Shown piece after piece: positions 44,936-55,909 of a stretch of DNA of 64,000 nt. The stretch lies in NCBI GenBank assembly GCA_030248225.1, contig JASANE010009808.1, positions 32,766 to 96,765 of the forward strand, in the 5' to 3' direction. The notes below the pieces were generated by a model. That model was not told the DNA's origin. It was given only the letters and a program-made list of their open reading frames with translations, and ran no database searches. Source of the stretch: Trileptium ribeirensis. Lineage: Eukaryota; Nematoda; Enoplea; Enoplida; Thoracostomopsidae. Position numbers and translations under genes: made by a program. Numbering within the stretch: the stretch's first letter is position 1; each line of letters begins with the position of its first letter.

Positions 44936-46498
44936 TCAGTCAACGCGGCCCAGTCCACCACATGTCGCTGCCGACCAGTGTTCGAGTTGTGCATTCACGA
45001 GATGCAAGATCGGCAGGATTCTCCTTCGTTGGTACATACCAGAATTAGACGTCAACATGAGAATTGATTTCCCGGAGTGAGTTTTGACAAATTGAGTCGA
45101 TATCGAATTGTGGTAAATCCAATGGAGAACACATTTGGAATCACACAACATATATTTTCGTTTCACCGTGATCCGAAACTCCTATTCCACCAATCTGATC
45201 AATCTCGAGCCGATGAGTGCAGCCATTAGCTCCAATCGCGGGAACGTCATCTGTTTGATCAGTGAAACACGCGATTTTGCGAATATGAGCTTATAAGTCT
45301 CGCCTGGAATCGACAGTTTCTTGAGGTAGACCACCGCGGAATACGTCTTTGCTGATGCGTCACCAAAGCAGTGAATATGGTACTCACCGTCCACGTTGCC
45401 GCCGAGTTGCTGTGGGTCGACACACAGTGGTATCGCATGATCCACAATCTCTTCGAGTTGTGTCCAAACGTAGGTCCACTTGTTGACCACGTCGTCCGGC
45501 AGCTTATCATCCCATCCACACTGACCATTCCAGAGTGTTTGGAAAAGTAACTTACTGGTGACTGTAATCGGAGAGAAACACCCACATGGGTCATAGATTT
45601 GGACCATGTGCTTCAACGTGAGCCGCTTCGTGTTGACCGCGTTTGTTTTAACATGCGTCCCGGAGCAGGCAAGCGTGTCGGAATTGATATTTCATAGTAG
45701 ACCTAGTACTTTCGTCGACTCAGTTGAAGCACTACGATCTTTCTCGTTGACGAATTGGGCCAAATCATTATCGTTTGTGAACCATTCCCGTAGGTTCATT
45801 GACTCCGTCGCAAATATCTTCTTGGCGTCGGTGTTGAAGCGTTTCGCTTCATCATAAGTTGGTCTCGATACAATCACGTTGTCAACGTAGATGTTGTTAG
45901 CAATCAGCGCCGCCACAGGGTGTGATGACTTCACAAGATGATGTTGAATTACCGCAGCCAGTTCGAACGGGCTTGCTACCACTTCGAATGGGACGCGGGC
46001 GAACCGATGTGTGACAAGGTTGTCATCATGAGGTCAACTTCGCCGATCATTCACCCACAGGAATCGATTGACGTCGCAACAATTCTTCAGCAATCCCACC
46101 TGGATGAATGCCTTTTAAATTTCGCTAACGATTACGACGGAATACAGCCGAAATCGCATGAGCAAACCGAATAAGTTGTCCAACATCACAGGTCAGCGTT
46201 GAAGGAATTCGTTCAAACTCATGTCCGCCTTCCGTACCTTAACTGAGGCGTCCTAGACGATGCGAAGTTTGGTGGTCGTCTTTCCCGGGGTATTGACGTA
46301 ATGATGTGGCATATAATGAATCCGGGTTCGAATCCTTCCGCACCCGCTCGATGATGGTTCCGTCTGATGAGTAGAAATCGATCGGCAACGCCCGTCATCC
46401 CCGGTCAACAATCCGCTCAACAAAGGGAGCCGGCAGCCCGCGAGCGCCCGATTTGCTGGCGAAGCGGCTTTGTTTCGGGGGACCAGCACGAAGCGCAT
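44936..46498 (-). pseudogene. BEL reverse transcriptase, peptidase A17-like region and RNase H, broken
   Basis: One frame, interrupted by stops, runs across this stretch. It contains YMPHHYVNTPGKTTTKLRIV (start of RT), an EKAFIQVGL-like segment near 46100, NNIYVDNVIV as the RT active site (YVDN instead of YVDD), the YDPCG...SPITVTSKLL region typical of the Pao A17 domain (about 45600), FGDASAKTYSAVVY (RNase H first Asp) and PRLELMAAL (RNase H Glu). Further RNase H sequence at 45166-44936 has DSKCVLHWI. All are hallmarks of BEL/Pao pol. The frame differs from gag-protease, so a shift lies near 46.45 kb. Confidence 0.85.
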
Positions 46499-48525
46499 AT
46501 TCGGTTCTTCTTGAATTCTTCATAGCCTAAGTCGTCTCCTTTTCCGCACCCACCCCCGCAGAATCTTATCATAGGCCTGGAACGTATTGTCATCAATCCG
46601 CAGAGCGCATAAATATTATTCCAGCAGTCGTTGGAGAATGGGACTCGACCTGTCGCAATGAAACCGAGTGATGACGACAGAAAAATTAGTCCATCCGGGC
46701 AGCGGATTCGGTCGGCACCGACAAAGTCGTAATAATATTCGGCTACGATAAGCACGTCAATGTTGACCATGCAGCTGTATGTTGTCAATGGTTCTGCTAA
46801 GACCAGTTGTTTGACATTTGGGTGCTTCTTAGAGTACAGTGGGTGTTTCTGAATCGGGCAAGTGATATTATCCGTGACGTTGGCGGTGATAGTCTTCAGC
46901 GTCCCGTCGAGTAAGAGGACGTCGATCTCGACAAACGGGTAATTTTTCGTTGTACGTTTGATATCTGAGAAGCCTGCAGTGATGATGACCTCGTCCCCGA
47001 TTTGACTCGCCTAAATTTGTTTCGCTGTTGCATCCTTTACGAAGGTTCGCGAACTTCCAGTGTCAAACAGCAACCTTGCTTCCGCCGCTGCTGTCGACAA
47101 GGAGCCGTTTAGTGTCGCTAGAGCCGTCTGCAAGATCACCGTCTCGCCGCGGGAGAGTAGCGTTACGTTCACAGAATTATCGCCGCTATCGGTGCCCGTC
47201 GCATCGTCACCAGGCGTCTCGCTGCGCAGTGCCCGCGTCCCAAACTTCGAAGGGCACAGACTCCGATTATGCGTTGTCCGTTGACAATAAATGCACGGTC
47301 GGGTGTTAGAGCAGTCTTTGACCATGTGCATGTTGCTCAGACACCCAAAGCACCGGCTAGCTACCCTCGGTTTGTGCGTCCGCAAATCCGGATAAACTTG
47401 GCATTGATCGGTGAAATGGTCAGCGTTGCAAAGGCTATACTGCGGAGACTTGTACGGCGGTTTGTTGGACTTTGCCGACTTGCTAGTTTCTTCTCCGTTC
47501 TGGCGGTGTCGTTCGTGAGTATTGAAGCAGAGCCGCTGCCGAACTGACGAGGCTTCTTTGAGAATTGCTTCTTTTGAGAACTGCTGCCGATTGTTATTTC
47601 GATTACCAACATTTTGTTTGTCCGTCGCCAAGTTACCACCGAAAGTACGGTGGCTCATGTCACGAGCGCGAATCTCGTCTTTGAGCATCTGTCATAGTCT
47701 TGTCAACGTCCACGGCTTGGCTCCGTTCTGCCGAGGGCGTTCCATCTTCACATATGTAGGCAGCTTTGACAAAATGATCGGCGTAAATTGCTGGCCTAAG
47801 GTATTATCTTCGAGTTCAAGCGCGATGAGGTTTCGTATGTGTCGTTCGCAATCGTCGTAGACCGTCCGTAGTTGATGCGTGTCGTGGTTGGCTACGGAAA
47901 GCGCCAACATTGCTTCAAACTGTGAGAACACGACCAACTGAGTGTCCTGGAAGCGTTCCTATAACAATTCGATCACCGCATTGTAATTTTCAGCAATGAG
48001 TCGATAACCGTCCACCACCCGGAGGGTTTCCCCGGTCAGGAAACTTCTGAGGTATTTGAATTTGTCGATCTCGGAGAGCTCGAGATGCTCGTGAACAGTT
48101 GAACTGTAGCTATCCCAGAATTCCTGATATTTCAACGGAGCGCCTTTGTATTTGGCGATGTGAAGCTTCATCAATTGCACGCTGCACGATCGATCTGTGA
48201 CCGATCGGGATGAGCTGTGGAGTGTCAAGGCAGCTGTGTTAGCTACCACCGCGATAGGTCGTCGGTATACGGAAGGTTCCGCGTTGAGCAAACTGATGCA
48301 CTCGAGGATGGCTTAATCGACATCTGCTGCCCTTTGAGCTTCTTCGGCAGCTTTGTCGTTTTCTGTGATTGTCAGAAGTATGTGTTCGTCAAGCGTTGTC
48401 AATCTAGCCCGGTAATCCGTCAATTTGATAACCACCGCCTCAATTATTTTTGAATCATCGTCGTTTTGGGCTGTGATTAGATTCTTCGCCTTCGCAATCT
48501 CGTTTCTGGCGTTGTCAGCAGGCAT
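46417..48525 (-). pseudogene. BEL gag and protease, one frame with stops
   Basis: A single minus-strand frame carries all parts, broken by TAA (48313), TAG (47959), TGA (47692) and a further stop at 47011. It starts MPADNARNEIAKAK, continues into a DUF1759-like gag core (LHIAKYKGAPLKYQEFWDSY; FKYLRSFLTGE), then three Cys/His groups near 47250-47440, of which CFGCLSNMHMVKDC and CIYCQRTTHNRSLC are clear zinc knuckles. The protease active site LLFDTGSSRTFV lies near 47050, with the C-terminal protease half (IDVLIVAEYYYDF ... LGFIATG) at 46790-46620. Gag and protease in one frame is usual for BEL. Confidence 0.85.
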
Positions 48526-49236
48526 TACGTTGCTGCTTCCGCAGCTTGATTATCTCATCGACCATGCTAGTCGTTGTGGCTACTGTGGGCGACTCGTGAA
48601 AATCACGAGCTTACAACGAGACCGATGGGTTTTGTTGTTCTTGGACGCACCAGTGAAAAGCCCCGGCTCCGCTTAGTGAAGTGATCGCGCCACCACCGAT
48701 CGTAGCCCAGTCTCGTAAAACTTACGATCGAACCCTAATAGCTTTGCAAAGAATAACACTGCTGAGTAGGTGATCAACTTTGCCTTAACCCGCAAATTCT
48801 ACGGTTTTATCGATATAATTTCTACGACTGGCTTAGGATCGTATATTTAGATGCCTGTGCCTCTTGTCTGGATTTGGGGATAAACAGTTGGAAATGCAAC
48901 GAACTTTGCCCCGTGAGAGGCAGGCTGAGGACCGCCAAAAATAAAAGGTGGGAAATTTTTTGACGACCCGTGGATATTAGGCACCAGGCAAAAGTTGAAT
49001 ACAGACCCAAATTATAGTTGTCCCGAGAAAACCCACTGGCCAAAGCAATAGCCACCCAAATTTGTATACCACCCACAGCTGACCCCAAAGGATGCAGGAG
49101 TATTAGTAGGCGAGAGCCTAGACTACCGAAATGATCGAGTAGCAAAAGCCAAATTATTTTGGATTAAACAGTTAATATGCAATATGCCACACAAACCTGT
49201 TTATGCCTAACACAATTGCTCTAACGTAAAGTCACT
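48526..49236 (-). other. BEL 5' leader between gag and the primer-binding site
   Basis: About 700 bp with no recognisable coding frame. Its position downstream of the primer-binding site on the minus strand makes it the untranslated leader; packaging signals would lie here but none can be recognised by eye. Confidence 0.5.
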
Positions 49237-49255
49237 GTTCGAATCCGATGGACCA
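49237..49255 (-). promoter_or_regulatory. BEL primer-binding site (tRNA 3' end complement)
   Basis: The + strand reads gttcgaatccgatggacca, the exact shape of a tRNA 3' end: T-loop consensus gttcgaatcc, acceptor stem, discriminator and CCA. The minus-strand element therefore has TGGTCCATCGGATTCGAAC directly after its 5' LTR, which is where the tRNA primer pairs. I cannot name the tRNA with certainty. Confidence 0.85.
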
Positions 49256-49460
49256 TCTAAATAATTAACCCGCTTTCAATTTACTCCGAAACAAATATCC
49301 GACATTTGAAATAATATCACTCTCAACATACATGTCCATAAAAACCGAGAGCTTGAAACATGCGGATTAAGAACACAAAACTAACAATCCGAACTAACTC
49401 ATGAACTTAGCTATTACGATCAACCTGACTGATTTATTATAGTCAACTGAATAATCTTAG

Positions 49461-49604
49461 ATTATTTTTCCATGTAATTACAAAATAATTTTCAACGTAT
49501 GCAATAATTATGCTAATATACTAACATGAGACCGAATAGCTAGCTATGAAAATACTATTATTTTTCCATGTAATTACAAAATAATTAAGTTTCAACATAT
49601 GCAA
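49461..49604 (-). repeat. Ngaro-like terminal B1-A2-B2 repeat block
   Basis: B2 (49461-49504) and B1 (49557-49604) share attatttttccatgtaatta and caaaataatt, then ttcaac-tatgcaa. A2 lies between them and repeats as A1 at 52332-52380 (shared: aatatactaacatgagaccg, aatagct-gctatgaaaata). B copies differ by a 3-base indel and a substitution. Confidence 0.85.
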
Positions 49605-49645
49605 GGCCAAAGAGTAGTATAGCCTATGAAAAATCAAAGTATGAA

Positions 49646-51345
49646 ACTAGCAGGGTGACCGAAAATTTGCGAAAACATCATTGCGCCAAGATTTTACAAT
49701 GCAATTTCTGGGAGAAAATACGCACGAACCTCGAAAATGCCGCCAATTCGTGAACCGAAAATCAAGAAAAATAGGCCAGAAAAAAGCAGAGCGCCGTAAA
49801 GGAAAGACTGTTGCTCCCTTTGCACAACTACGCTGCAAGTGCCAGTGACTTCTGAGAATCAGGGACAAAGGAGGGACTATTCAGTTATTATCGTGAGTCC
49901 AGAGAAAGGAAAACGCGTCCACTCTCGCAGAACTAGGATAAAAAACCTTTGAGTTGTAATTCATTAACTTCTTATTGTCTTCATTTGCAAATCTGTCGCA
50001 GGTAAAAGGACCCCAAAGCTCTGAAACAATATCAAATACCCAGTCAGCCACCTGCCAATCATCTCAGTCGACGATGCTACTGAGAAGATCAGCCTCTGCA
50101 TTTCCAGCCCTCGGCACCCATTCTACTTCTAAGGTTATCTGATAACGCCGACACATATCAAAGATACGCAGAGCAACAGCTTGCAGATACGAAAAATAAC
50201 TGCCCTGGGCAACAATGCGGCAAGCAGATTGACTATCACACCACACTTTTACAATTTTCCTTGTAAGCACATCCTTGAACAACTCAAGCCCTATTTCTAT
50301 AGCGCGCAACTCTCTGTACGTGGAATTGCTGCGCCGCTCTATACGAGACCAGTGGAATACTTCCCGGCGCGTCACGTTGCCGGACTTTAATACCACACCA
50401 GCACCAGAATTGCTGGCAAATACAAAACACCAGGACTTCAGGAAGAGAAAATTCAAACAATTCCCTCTTACCAGCTGATGGTATAAAATCCCTCCAGAAT
50501 TCCAACTCTCTACGAGTACTTTCCCAGATCACAACGTTCGCGTTCCATGCACTAGACTAAGCTATTTGACAGAAAATACCTCTAGACATTAATTTTGTAA
50601 TATTCGTTAACACCTGAGAAAACGACACCAACTGACCAGCGACCTTCGCCAAGCTGCGGGCAGAACAACGTCATCTACTAAGGAGGGTCCGAACAGATTT
50701 TAGAAATTTCCTGATTTTGGCGTCGGTGAGAGCCAGTGTGAATTGCTGAGTATCAATCACAAAACCCAAATAAGTAACACATCCCACCAGTGACCAAATG
50801 CATTTCCCATTCGGAGTCAATCCTAGGTTCAGTAAATCCCTCTTAACTACTTCCGAAAATAACAATGTTTTCTCCCGAGATTTAGCTGTCATAAAACCAT
50901 CGTCAAGGTATATACTGCACGGAATTCATGCAGCCCGCCAATGACCAATAACGGGTCTAAGTAACTTAGTAAATAGAAATGGGCCAAGCGAAAGTCCAAA
51001 AGGTAACACTGTGAAACAGAAATAGTGAACTTTACCATGGCACAGCCACTGAAAACCAAGGAACTGGTAAAATTCTGGACGAACATCTAAATGGTAATAA
51101 CCGCTCTTAATATCAAAAGATGTCATAAAATTACCTTTCTGGATCAAAGCCAACACGACCGAAAAACCTTCCAACTTAAATTTCGGTGGATTTATATGAT
51201 GGTTCACATATCTCAAGTTCAGGATAAGCCTCTTTTTCCCGGACGATTGAACTGCGACTGAAAGCGGGCTAACCACAATCGGTTTTCGCTTGCACCGAAC
51301 CGCGAACCCCTCCGAAACTAGCTGCAATATTGATTTTTGTAACAA
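49646..51345 (-). pseudogene. Ngaro-like RT, RNase H and C-terminal region
   Basis: RT motifs: RLILNLRYVNHHI, TSFDIKSGYYHLDV, LPFGLSLGPFLFTKLL and the intact active site YLDDG, split from the preceding part by one in-frame TGA at 50926-50928. RNase H at 50456-50064 has ELRAIEIGLE and VWCDSQSACRIVAQG, but NSG where the first catalytic Asp is expected. Past a TGA at 50064 the same frame continues WQVADWVFDI, GPFTCDRFAN, ARVDAFSF, then a second TGA and IVPP, AKGATVFPL, AFFWP: the conserved post-RNase H part of DIRS/Ngaro pol. A frameshift near 50440 is also present. Confidence 0.8.
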
Positions 51346-51500
51346 AACAACTATTTAAATGCGCGGAATTACTATTAGCTCGCTCGAAAGGTCGCGGAGT
51401 AAAAATAAAAGGAATGAAAAATCCATTTCGTACCATATCTAAAACAAACCGATTGACTGTTATTTTCGACCAAAATTGGTAATGTCACCGTAAACTGCCG

Positions 51501-52253
51501 TTAACTCCTAGAATACTGGCATTCCGCTGAACGTAACATAAACATATTACCTGAATGTTTCTTAGTTCCCTGACGGCTGTGATCGTTGTTCGGAGTTAAA
51601 CCGGTTCGGGCATTCGAAAATCCAGTGGCCTGGGTCTCCGCAACTGAAACAAGCGGAGGCTGCGCGCCGCCTAGAGCGATATTCCGCCTTTTCATTGGCC
51701 GCTGTGCGTCCTCCTCCAGAATTGGAGCCCATCGCTTGCCTCCAATAAGACAACGATCGCGGAAAAATCGGGTTCGCGACTTGTGAAGATCAAAATTTCT
51801 GCTAGCGCCCTGATGAAATAGCTTGTTGGATTCGACGAGCGTCTTCCGGGTCATCCCAATGGAAGCCGCGCCTTGGTAAGCTTCCACTGCTGCCCAACCG
51901 CCGGGGGAATCCGCGATTTGCAAAACTTTTGCTCGAGACTTGAGGATCTGACGTGCACGGACGGCCGGCCCAAGGATGGCGCCGATGTCCACCGTTTCAC
52001 CTTCTCTTCCGATGTGCCCTTCAATTTGTGAAGGACACTGATCGATGTCATTTAAAACGACTAATTGAAATTGAAGGCCTTTTGAAGAAAGCTTTATCTT
52101 GCCCAAACTAGAAACCGACAAGGCGGGCCCGACCGTAGTCGAAGATGAGGAACTCAAAGCTTGATTTACTATTTCTAATACTCTAGATTCCGAAATAATA
52201 TAATCTGAACCAGCATCCGAAACCAACGACGTTTGACTACAACGAGATGTCAT
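51501..52253 (-). pseudogene. Ngaro-like gag, frameshifted at the zinc knuckle
   Basis: The first ATG of the frame is at 52253 (the longer open frame begins at a TTG). The frame runs to 51501 with a Ser-rich start and a helical middle. The zinc knuckle CFSCGDPGHWIFEC (CX2CX4HX4C) lies in a different frame, within 51753-51562, so one frameshift separates the two. Gag of this element class often carries such a knuckle for RNA binding. Confidence 0.75.
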
Positions 52254-52331
52254 GAACAAAACAAACTAAACAGATCGAAAGCAGAAACGTGCAATGAAAC
52301 TCTAGCACCATCGACAACAATATATATCCAC

Positions 52332-52380
52332 AATTATGTTAATATACTAACATGAGACCGAATAGCTTGCTATGAAAATA
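52332..52380 (-). repeat. Ngaro-like A1 repeat (5' end)
   Basis: 49-bp direct repeat of A2 (49506-49554) with about two differences. It is followed directly by the remaining part of the BEL LTR. Confidence 0.85.
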
Positions 52381-52421
52381 ACATTGTATATTATCCCGAA
52401 TCAATTCAAAAGTGTTGGACA

Positions 52422-55400
52422 TCGCCAAAATATCATGCATCTTGGCACAACCTTAATGTCATGGTGTGAATGTAAAGCACTATGCTACGACAGTTTCCTA
52501 AACGGCTGATAGGATAGTAGCTAACATGAAATACCTTGCCTATCGTCTTGTAACCTGTAGATAGTTCAAGCTATGATATGCTTAATCTAACGACACGTAC
52601 AACTTACAAGCCTAGCCAGCATAGCAATCTATATCATGCTTGACAGTCTTAAATTTTAACTAATAATTGCAATTTCATGTCAAATAGTTGCTGTTAAACG
52701 AACGCTATATATAGTAATTGAAGAGGTTTGTTTGAAATGTGTCACATTCTCCAAACACACACGTCGATTAAAATGAGTGGCAGCTCCAACAAATAATAAA
52801 ATGTAATATTGTCGTTTGGGAAAACCTGATATATCGCTAAAAGTGATTAATCAGAGATATATTTGACATGGTGTAGGTTTATTGTTTTTTCCAGTTGAGC
52901 TAGCTACAAGTTGCTTTACACATTATGGGATGCTTAACGCATATTTCCAGCAAGCCGTAGTTTACTATTTTATTTCTAATGTTACTAGAGGTTTTCATGG
53001 CATCCACATAAACAAAATTGGAATTGTAAGAACTTTTACAGCGCAGGCAACAAATGTGTACCTGCCATGACCAAATATTATTTTTCAATATTTTCCGTAA
53101 TATTTCAGAGCACATACCTTTGTTGCGAAAGGTAAGAGGGTTTCGTTCGATCGAATATTGAAAATAGCGCAAAATTTTCTACCAATGTACTAATCCGCCT
53201 CAATATTAGCAGCAATTAGTTCCCTAAATTGTGTTAAAACTGTAGATATGTCCTTGCTACGTTATATAAGTTTCACAAAAGTTTCATATACTAATAATGT
53301 GAACGATATAACACCAAATAGAAAATTTAATACAGGATTGTTTGAAATCTATCTTTCAGGAGATATCATAACTATTTTTCAGAAGGATCTGTGAAAATGA
53401 GGGTTACATAAAACACTAATCAGAAACTGCACTTTGAAATTCATTCCATGATACTCTATTGTGAGGGCATTATGCAAGCTTGTTACTCTTCAAATCTATA
53501 TACTTTGTGCAGAGCTGCTTATTGATTGCTTGTTACCCTGTAGTTTCTTCATGTCTTGACCGGCCTGGTTAGTGCACCTCTGGTTGGTGTTGTACAGCCA
53601 TTATGGACTGAATAACGGAAATTGTATAAACACTTAACTAAAACGGGTGACATTTTCAATAATTTTACAGGTTAGTATTTTAATTGTAGAATTTCGGAAA
53701 TTGTAGGAGGAATCAGCTTTACGACAACTAATTTTTAAATCGATCCTTAGATGATAGTCAAAAAGATACTTTGCCAGTGACCATCACTATCAGCCAGTCA
53801 AAGTTATCACCGTTGCATTATATAACTGTAAATAACTATATTTTGAAGTAATACTTAGCGTATTGGGCCGCTTTTTATATGCGTTGGAACAATTCTATTA
53901 TGCACAAAATGGTTTGTCAGAAGATTCCAATATTGTGAGAAATACATAAATACTTGACCACAAACTGAAGTTCGAAACATCTTTTAAGCTTACTCTGTTG
54001 TGATGAAATTTTGCCCCACAATAATTTGTTAATATTTATTTGTAACCAAGATTAGGTTTTTATGAACAACACGATGTAATAAAGTGTTAATCCCTGCTTT
54101 AACTAATTGAGATATTTTCGGTTATATTTTATTTTTGGATTGACTATGCACTTACAAAAAATAGAAAAGTGCGGCGTGTCCGAATAATACTATATGGAAT
54201 CTCTATTTTACATAATATGTATTTGCCAAATGTTTCTCCTGTTTAAAAGTAAACGGTGCGCCCACAAGTCCTCAAAATTTGAGCTCTAAATTTGATATAA
54301 GTTGATTGTTAATTTGTAGCAAAAAATATCGCAAATCACAATGCTTCAATATTTAAGCTCAAATTTTTAGGTCAAAAATTTTCAAGTTTCATTCCTTGTT
54401 CCTTATTGGCTAAAGTAATATGCTAGAAAAGTTTGAATCGTGCTCACCTGTTCAAATTCATCCAAAAAATGCAACCTTAAGATTGGAGTTAAAAGTTTCA
54501 CGTACAAAAATACCTTCAATAAAGGGCCAAAAAATCGTTAGAACAATTTTTGTATATCGAATTGTCGAATTCGACTATATGCTACGTGGAATGTCAAATG
54601 ATAAACTATGTTATATATCATAGCAAATCTTCAGATGAGTTTTTTGCGAGCCTTTATACTGCTAGTTCATGCCGAACTGTTGAGAACTGTTTTTGTGATT
54701 ATAACAGGGTTTCTCAAGCACTGTAGTTCCCGTGGGTCATAATGGGTCACTTCTTGATCAGCTATATCTATTCCTGTTGCATATACTATATCTAAAACTA
54801 CTTACAACTCAAAATGTACAAAATATTTTCATAAAGTTAATATTTATATTTCACAACATAGACCGATACTAAGAGATATATATGATCGTTGACTACTTCA
54901 ACAGAGTAGGAAATAGAACGAACACAAAGGCAAGGGCGAGTATAAGAGAGGCGACCTGGCGGTCTTCCCCGCCCCCGTGAGTTAAGTCATAACTTTTTTG
55001 GGCTAAGATACAAAATTCGATCGTTATAAATACACTTATTTCTAACGAGCAGAGTTAAAATTTCGGCCTCCGTGCTTCAAATAGAATGAAAGTTACCTTG
55101 CTGTGGCTAGTATGTGACACCATTTTTAGAGGTCTGAACCTCTTTCCGGCGACCTGTAGCCGCCACTGCACAAAACTATAGTTAACATTGAATGTGAACA
55201 TTTTACACATTGTCATATCAGAAACCCATTGGTCACACGGTTGACGCCGGTTTATATCTTTTAGCAAATGTCGTGCTTAAGAGTGGTATTGATAAAGACC
55301 CGTTACTACGATGCGACTCAAAAAATTCTTGCAACCACTATACTTGCATTCGTTGCTATAAAATACAGCTTATAATGCTGGTGATAACTGAGACGGCGAA

Positions 55401-55909
55401 TCATTTCAGCAACCACACTTCAGTTCCCATTAAATCTGTTTAGTTTGCTCATTTTTTTGAAAAATATAAGCCATACAGCTGAATTATTTGTTGATTCAGG
55501 CCACAAATTCTTTATGAATTCTTACATAAAGTTAACCAGGTTTGTATTTTAAGCACTGTAAAAAATTGGAAACTTCGCTTGTGAAAGAACTATCGAATCT
55601 GTTTTGTAGCGCTTTCAATTTCTTAGACATAATGTTTGTCGCATGCTAATTTCCCATGGTAAGCGTACCTTAGCTGTTCACCTTATAACTTTACGTCCAT
55701 AGTGAGTTTGCGCAGTGAAATTTAACATTGTTATCCACAGTGTGAAATGAGAACAAAACAACGTAGCAACTCACTTGTTTGTTCAAACTTTACAGTTAAG
55801 GTTCCCTTTTCTGGAATTCCTGTTGAACAGTTCTTCCCTCCTAAGCTAGTTCCGATACCTGTCCCTGTTTGATAATCACGATATTACTTTAGGTTTAAAT
55901 ACGCATCCA
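52422..55909. other. No gene recognised
   Basis: AT-rich DNA after the BEL element. Short open frames (52882-53070 and 54420-54623) have no motif and no splice-supported match to the IA-2 cytoplasmic domain. Confidence 0.4.

Larger units (their letters stand above)
49461..52382 (-). mobile_element. Ngaro-like tyrosine-recombinase-class retrotransposon, recombinase missing
   Basis: Split direct repeats give the minus-strand order A1 (52380-52332), coding body, B1 (49604-49557), A2 (49554-49506), B2 (49504-49461). This is the A1-body-B1-A2-B2 plan of Ngaro/PAT-type retrotransposons, which integrate with a tyrosine recombinase and make no target duplication; none is seen. The body has gag with a zinc knuckle, RT, RNase H and the downstream region found in DIRS/Ngaro pol. 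Between its end (about 49646) and B1 there is no space for a recombinase gene, so the element cannot be autonomous. Stops and frameshifts also show decay. Confidence 0.8.
37379..52421 (-). mobile_element. BEL/Pao LTR retrotransposon, old, with two nested insertions
   Basis: The element reads on the minus strand: 5' LTR (49256-52421, split), primer-binding site (49237-49255), gag-protease (48525 to about 46417), RT-RNase H/A17 region (46498 to about 44936), integrase (44699 to about 43150), unassigned sequence, polypurine-like tract and 3' LTR (37379-37622). Zinc knuckles, a DTG protease, YVDN in RT, and the protease-before-RT and integrase-after-RNase H order identify BEL/Pao. LTRs differ at roughly one base in ten by eye, and every frame has stops or shifts, so it is long inactive. 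A Ngaro-like element sits in its 5' LTR and a TTAA-flanked element in its 3' part. Flanking pentamers (tcagc, tcgcc) are not a clean target duplication. Confidence 0.85.
49256..52421 (-). repeat. BEL 5' LTR, split by the Ngaro-like element
   Basis: The two LTR parts are 49256-49462 and 52383-52421. Together they align end to end with 37379-37622. The break falls within gatt/gtatatt of the intact copy, with a few bases of ambiguity. The inner terminus has decayed from tg to tc. Confidence 0.85.

Noticed and set aside
46313..46350. Second tRNA-like site (gggttcgaatcc)
   Set aside because: It lies inside the BEL RT coding region, without a box A or acceptor stem; a chance match.
43479..48676. 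Plus-strand genes such as 43679-43999, 45606-45857 and 47269-47547
   Set aside because: They are antisense shadows of the minus-strand BEL coding regions, where recognisable motifs lie.
37374..52426. Target-site duplication of the BEL element (tcagc / tcgcc)
   Set aside because: Only three of five bases match, so it cannot be claimed; old substitutions may explain it.
52882..54623. IA-2 phosphatase-domain exons downstream of the BEL element
   Set aside because: Peptides from 52882-53070 and 54420-54623 have no phosphatase signature or splice-phase fit.
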